From DRQF01 sp964559135 (GTDB lineage: Bacteria > Planctomycetota > GCA-002687715 > DRQF01): a stretch of 64,000 bases of DNA. Below the pieces are notes generated by a model that was not told the DNA's origin, made no database searches, and worked only from the letters and a program-made list of their open reading frames with translations. The position numbers and the translations under genes were made by a program. Shown piece after piece: positions 60,709 to 64,000 of the stretch. Each line of letters starts with the position of its first letter. Positions within the stretch are counted from its first letter, which is position 1. The DNA lies in assembly GCA_964559135.1 (NCBI GenBank), contig CAZLGG010000007.1, positions 1-64,000 of the forward strand. Reading direction: 5' to 3'.

Positions 60709-63700
60709 CTAGAGGATCGTGAGATCCACGGCGTTGGTGAACTTCACCACGGTACCGGACGCCGTCGCCAAGATGGCCTGGAAGCCGATGTTCAGCCCCG
60801 GGATGGCCGGAGAGGGCATCGTCAAGCTGAACTCGCCCGTCGAACCCGTGTTGTAAAGGGCTCCCGGGAAAGCCAGATCGAAACCGTTCCACACGACGGT
60901 GATGCCGGTCGGGATGAACGGAGGCAGGGGATTCGTGATTCCGATGTCGAATTGACCCTGGGGCGGCGCCAGCAGAGCGCCCACGTTCAAGGGACCTGCA
61001 AGCAAGACGAAGCTCTGGTTCGGCTCACCACGAATCGAGAAGGTCAGAGTCTCCGTTCCTCCCACGACTTGAGTCATGAAGGGACCGGGGAAGCCGGACC
61101 CGACGCCGAATCCGTTGGCTTCGGTGGCGCTGTTGATGTCGAGTCCCGCAACCCCCGGGGTTTCGGGCTGGCCATTGCCCAGCGGAGGCGCCTCGCCCAC
61201 CATGACGTCATCGATGGCGATGTCATGAGTGAAGGTGTTGGCGCCGCCGTTGGTCGAATCCACGCGGAAGCGAATCCGAAAGCCGGAACTCGCCCAGGGC
61301 CCCAGCAGGAGTCCGGCCTGTTTCCAAGCGTTTTCCACGGAGCCGATCGGCGGCATGACGTCCAGGTGCACGGTTTGCGTCGTGTCGTCGATCACGTCGA
61401 TGTGCAGGAAGTTCTGGTCGGAGTCCGGACCGTTGTTGATGCTGTGGTACCAGAAACTCAGGAATGGCACGTTCAAGGAGGACGTGTCAAAGCAGGGCGT
61501 AAGCAGGTTCACCATTGGGAAGTTGCCGCCGCTGTCCTCCACGTAGGCGTAAAAGCCGACGCCCGACATGCCCGTGGTGTGATCCGCGGTCGGTCCGGTT
61601 CCCGTGGAAGCCGTCGCCGTGTTCCGGAAAAACCAGTCGCTGTTCGAACCTGAAGCGTCGTTCTGGTCCTGCAACCAGTCCGCGGGAGGCGTCGTGGACT
61701 GATTTATCGTCGTGAACGTGTCGAAGTTCTCAAAGAACGGGAACGTGTTGACCACGTTGGCGCCTCCGCTTTGAACCTGATGGCCTCCCACCGTATCGTT
61801 CGCCGGGTTGGAATCTCCAGGAACCAGGACGCTCGCCGTGAGCGTGTAGAGGCCCTGAACGGAGAGGTCCGCTCCTTGCGTAAAGGTGTAAGGCACGGTT
61901 CCGCCGGGAGGCAGAGCCGCCTGGAGCACGACGGCCTCGCTGACCGTCACGACGGGATTCATTCCATCGTCGACGGTGAACTGAACCGGCAGAATCTGCC
62001 CGGCGCTCAAACCCACGCCCGCGTTCTGAATGGTGACCGAGACGGTGACGTTGGAGCCCAACGTGCCGCAGGTGGGGTCAAGATTCGCCGCTGGAGCATC
62101 GATGCTCTGCATGGCGAGATCCGGCGTCACGTTGTCGAACACCTCGACGTCATCGATAGCGATGTCATGGGTGAACGAGCCACCGTCCGATCGCCCCCGG
62201 AACTGGACGCGGAAAGGCTGCGCGGCGTACGGAGACAGATCGACCAGGATCTCTTGCCATGAATTCCCCAGATGCCCGATCGGCGTGATGATGTCCATCA
62301 CGGTTCCGTTGGGGTCGACAATATCCAAGGCGAGGAAGTTCTCGTTGGCGCCGCCGGCTCCCTGAGAGTTATTACTGTGGACATAGAACCGTAGAGTCGG
62401 CGTGGAGAGCGCCGAAACGTCGAAACACGGGGTCAGAAGATTGACGGCCGAGAAGTTTCCCGAGTCCTCGACATAGCCGTAGAAGCCCATGCCGGAGACG
62501 CCCGTCGTGTGGTCCGCCGGCGGTCCCGTGTTGGAGGAGTTCGTCGGCGTATTGCGGAAGAACCAATCGCTGTTCGTACCGCCCGTATTGTCCGCCTGAT
62601 CCTGAATCCAACCGGACGGGACATCCGTGGTGTTGTTGGTGGTCGTGAAGGTGTCGAACGTCTCGAGGAACGGGAATTGACTCGTTCCGCCACTGAGGAC
62701 CGTCGTGGAACCCGTGTCGTTCGTGATGTCTCCGTCCCCCGTCAAGAAGCTGGTGACCTGAATGAGATGGGACCCCGGCGCCGATAGGTCGGCTGTCGCC
62801 GTAAACGTGTACTGAACGCTCTGGCCCATGGTCAGGTCCGCCGCCAACGTGAGAGTCTCCACGGCTGTTTGCGCACCGTTGTCCACGTCGTAGAACATGG
62901 GGATCATCGTTCCCGTGGGAATCGTCTGCAACCCCACGTTGGTCACGGTCGCCGTCACGACCTCCGAGGTCGTGAGCAAGGAGCAGTCGGTGGGAGTGAC
63001 GGGAGCATCCACGCTGGTCACGGAAACATCCGTGAATCCGGCATCGATCACTCGCACGTTGTCGATGAAAAGACCGTCCGACGGAGTGCCGAAATTGTCA
63101 CGCTGACGAAACACGAGGCGCATGTCCGTCGTCGGAACGAGGCCACTCGTCGCGTAGAAGTTGGCATCGATGATGAAGGTGAATTCCTTCCAAGCATTGT
63201 CGCCAGGGCCACCTCCCGCCGTCGAGAGGGCGGTGTTCCAATCCAGTAGAAGAAACTCTTGATGGCCGCCGTAGCCAGGCAGGCCCGTCGAGTTGCCCAA
63301 TCGATCGACGCCGTTTCCGGGTGTCAATCCATCGGTGATGACGACGACATCCTCGAGATCCGTCTCGTCCCCCGTCTCCTTGAGGAGAAAGGTGATCGCG
63401 AATCCGGAGCCCTGATCCGAGTTGACTCCGTCAATGTGGAGGACCACCTCGTTCGTTTCGGCCACGGTGTTCATCGGGGCATCGAGAACGAGAACCTGGG
63501 GCCCGCCGACCGGCGGCAGGGGCGTACTCGAAGCTTGGACGCGAGCCTGCGCCGAAGTGGCACCAGCCGGCTGTGCATAGTCCCATTCGGCGCCGAGACC
63601 AGTGCTACCCGTCCCCGCGGTCAAGGTGAAAGGAGCGAAGGATTCGAAATCCTGTGTGAAGGGCGCGACGACGCCCTGAGCAGTCCCTAGAGTGCTCAGA

Positions 63701-63741
63701 ACACCAACGCAGCCCAAAAGGAGGGCGATACGTCGAAACAT
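60709..63741 (-). CDS. Large secreted multidomain protein (MAM-like and CARDB-like repeats)
   Basis: The 1010-residue protein has a signal peptide (FRRIALLLGCVGVLSTLGTAQ). An N-terminal lectin/MAM-like domain (about 30-235, starting QDFESFAPF, ending DGLFIDNVRV) is followed by two copies of a CARDB-like plus MAM-like unit, near 240-540 and 545-865. Each MAM-like part begins FPF(L/F)E(T/N)FDTFTT and contains (N/G)SDWFFRNT and FTHDIAIDDV. A C-terminal domain ends ASGTVVKFTNAVDLTIL, as in the fragment at the left edge. It is probably adhesive or surface-attached. I use the ATG at 63741, with GGAG 6 bases upstream. Confidence 0.85.
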   Translation of the reverse strand: MFRRIALLLGCVGVLSTLGTAQGVVAPFTQDFESFAPFTLTAGTGSTGLGAEWDYAQPAGATSAQARVQASSTPLPPVGGPQVLVLDAPMNTVAETNEVVLHIDGVNSDQGSGFAITFLLKETGDETDLEDVVVITDGLTPGNGVDRLGNSTGLPGYGGHQEFLLLDWNTALSTAGGGPGDNAWKEFTFIIDANFYATSGLVPTTDMRLVFRQRDNFGTPSDGLFIDNVRVIDAGFTDVSVTSVDAPVTPTDCSLLTTSEVVTATVTNVGLQTIPTGTMIPMFYDVDNGAQTAVETLTLAADLTMGQSVQYTFTATADLSAPGSHLIQVTSFLTGDGDITNDTGSTTVLSGGTSQFPFLETFDTFTTTNNTTDVPSGWIQDQADNTGGTNSDWFFRNTPTNSSNTGPPADHTTGVSGMGFYGYVEDSGNFSAVNLLTPCFDVSALSTPTLRFYVHSNNSQGAGGANENFLALDIVDPNGTVMDIITPIGHLGNSWQEILVDLSPYAAQPFRVQFRGRSDGGSFTHDIAIDDVEVFDNVTPDLAMQSIDAPAANLDPTCGTLGSNVTVSVTIQNAGVGLSAGQILPVQFTVDDGMNPVVTVSEAVVLQAALPPGGTVPYTFTQGADLSVQGLYTLTASVLVPGDSNPANDTVGGHQVQSGGANVVNTFPFFENFDTFTTINQSTTPPADWLQDQNDASGSNSDWFFRNTATASTGTGPTADHTTGMSGVGFYAYVEDSGGNFPMVNLLTPCFDTSSLNVPFLSFWYHSINNGPDSDQNFLHIDVIDDTTQTVHLDVMPPIGSVENAWKQAGLLLGPWASSGFRIRFRVDSTNGGANTFTHDIAIDDVMVGEAPPLGNGQPETPGVAGLDINSATEANGFGVGSGFPGPFMTQVVGGTETLTFSIRGEPNQSFVLLAGPLNVGALLAPPQGQFDIGITNPLPPFIPTGITVVWNGFDLAFPGALYNTGSTGEFSLTMPSPAIPGLNIGFQAILATASGTVVKFTNAVDLTIL

Positions 63742-63865
63742 GACAAACTCCATCGATGGGGAAGAGAATCACCGGTCGAGCGCAGGATGCGCCCGCCGAT
63801 TCGGGGGTTTGAATTCATTGACAAAGGTAGGAGGCGCCTCACGCCCCCTCCGTCGACAAGACGTC

Positions 63866-63894
63866 AGCCTACACCCTCGAAAAACTGGGGTCAA
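63866..63894 (-). promoter_or_regulatory. Weak candidate promoter for the large secreted protein
   Basis: On the minus strand TTGACC (63889-63894, 5 of 6 to the -35 consensus) is followed after 17 bases by TAGGCT (63866-63871, 3 of 6). The implied leader is about 115 bases. The weak -10 keeps confidence low. The rest of 63754-64000 holds no gene that I can support. Confidence 0.3.
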
Positions 63895-64000
63895 CGATGG
63901 ACATAGCGTCATAGAATCCGTCAGCCTTGGGAAGTCCGTGGACACTGCGAGAGCAGCACGTCGACTCCAACCCACTCCACGGGCACGAAGCCGCCCCGCC

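Noticed and set aside
1..64000. CRISPR arrays, insertion sequences, integrases, phage genes, attachment sites
   Set aside because: I looked for regularly spaced repeats, transposase or recombinase motifs and terminal inverted repeats and saw none.

Overview
The window is GC-rich bacterial DNA, densely coded on both strands. Strong Shine-Dalgarno motifs and many ATGA or TGATG stop/start overlaps point to tight operons. Several features fit a Planctomycetota-like organism, possibly an uncultured lineage: FHA-linked and soluble Ser/Thr kinases, large secreted proteins sharing a C-terminal beta domain, a membrane-anchored TPR protein, a DUF5010-type glycosidase, and rpmH without rnpA beside it. 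This assignment is an inference from gene content, not from a marker alignment. A run of 10 N inside tilS shows that this is a draft or metagenome scaffold.

Layout. 1-4.5 kb: the 3' end of a secreted protein, tRNA-Asn, and a minus-strand central-carbon group gap-pgk-rpe-accD. 4.6-13.9 kb: tilS, a PQQ-propeller lipoprotein, yggS, an FHA/kinase membrane protein, a purine nucleoside phosphorylase overlapping purN, and UDP-glucose dehydrogenase. 14-17.2 kb: an AlgI/AlgJ-type polysaccharide O-acetylation pair. 17.2-23.1 kb: a small hypothetical gene, a 1371-residue TPR protein and a secreted protein. 23.2-30.1 kb: rpmH with its own terminator, rho with a structured leader, typA, an amidinotransferase-fold hydrolase and argS. 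30.1-38.3 kb: DUF2203 and DinB-like genes, the sdhCAB operon, a radical SAM/SPASM protein and a swivel-first aconitase-family enzyme. 38.5-48.4 kb: a stand-alone EF-G, a small membrane protein, a soluble kinase with a ferredoxin, a zinc-ribbon protein, an amidohydrolase that has lost metal ligands and a secreted glycosidase-like protein.

48.4-57.3 kb holds the most striking system. One minus-strand operon encodes an ATP-dependent (class I) benzoyl-CoA reductase, bcrC-bcrB-bcrA-bcrD, preceded by had-oah-dch and followed by an SDR dehydrogenase and a GNAT acetyltransferase. Together they account for dearomatisation of benzoyl-CoA and conversion to 3-hydroxypimeloyl-CoA. A clear -35/-10 promoter in an AT-rich patch lies just upstream of had. 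No benzoate-CoA ligase or transporter is in the window. The nearest ferredoxin gene is about 6 kb beyond the end of the operon.

57.4-63.8 kb: three large or medium secreted proteins, two on the plus strand and one convergent with them across a strong hairpin. No CRISPR array, insertion sequence, integrase or phage gene was seen.
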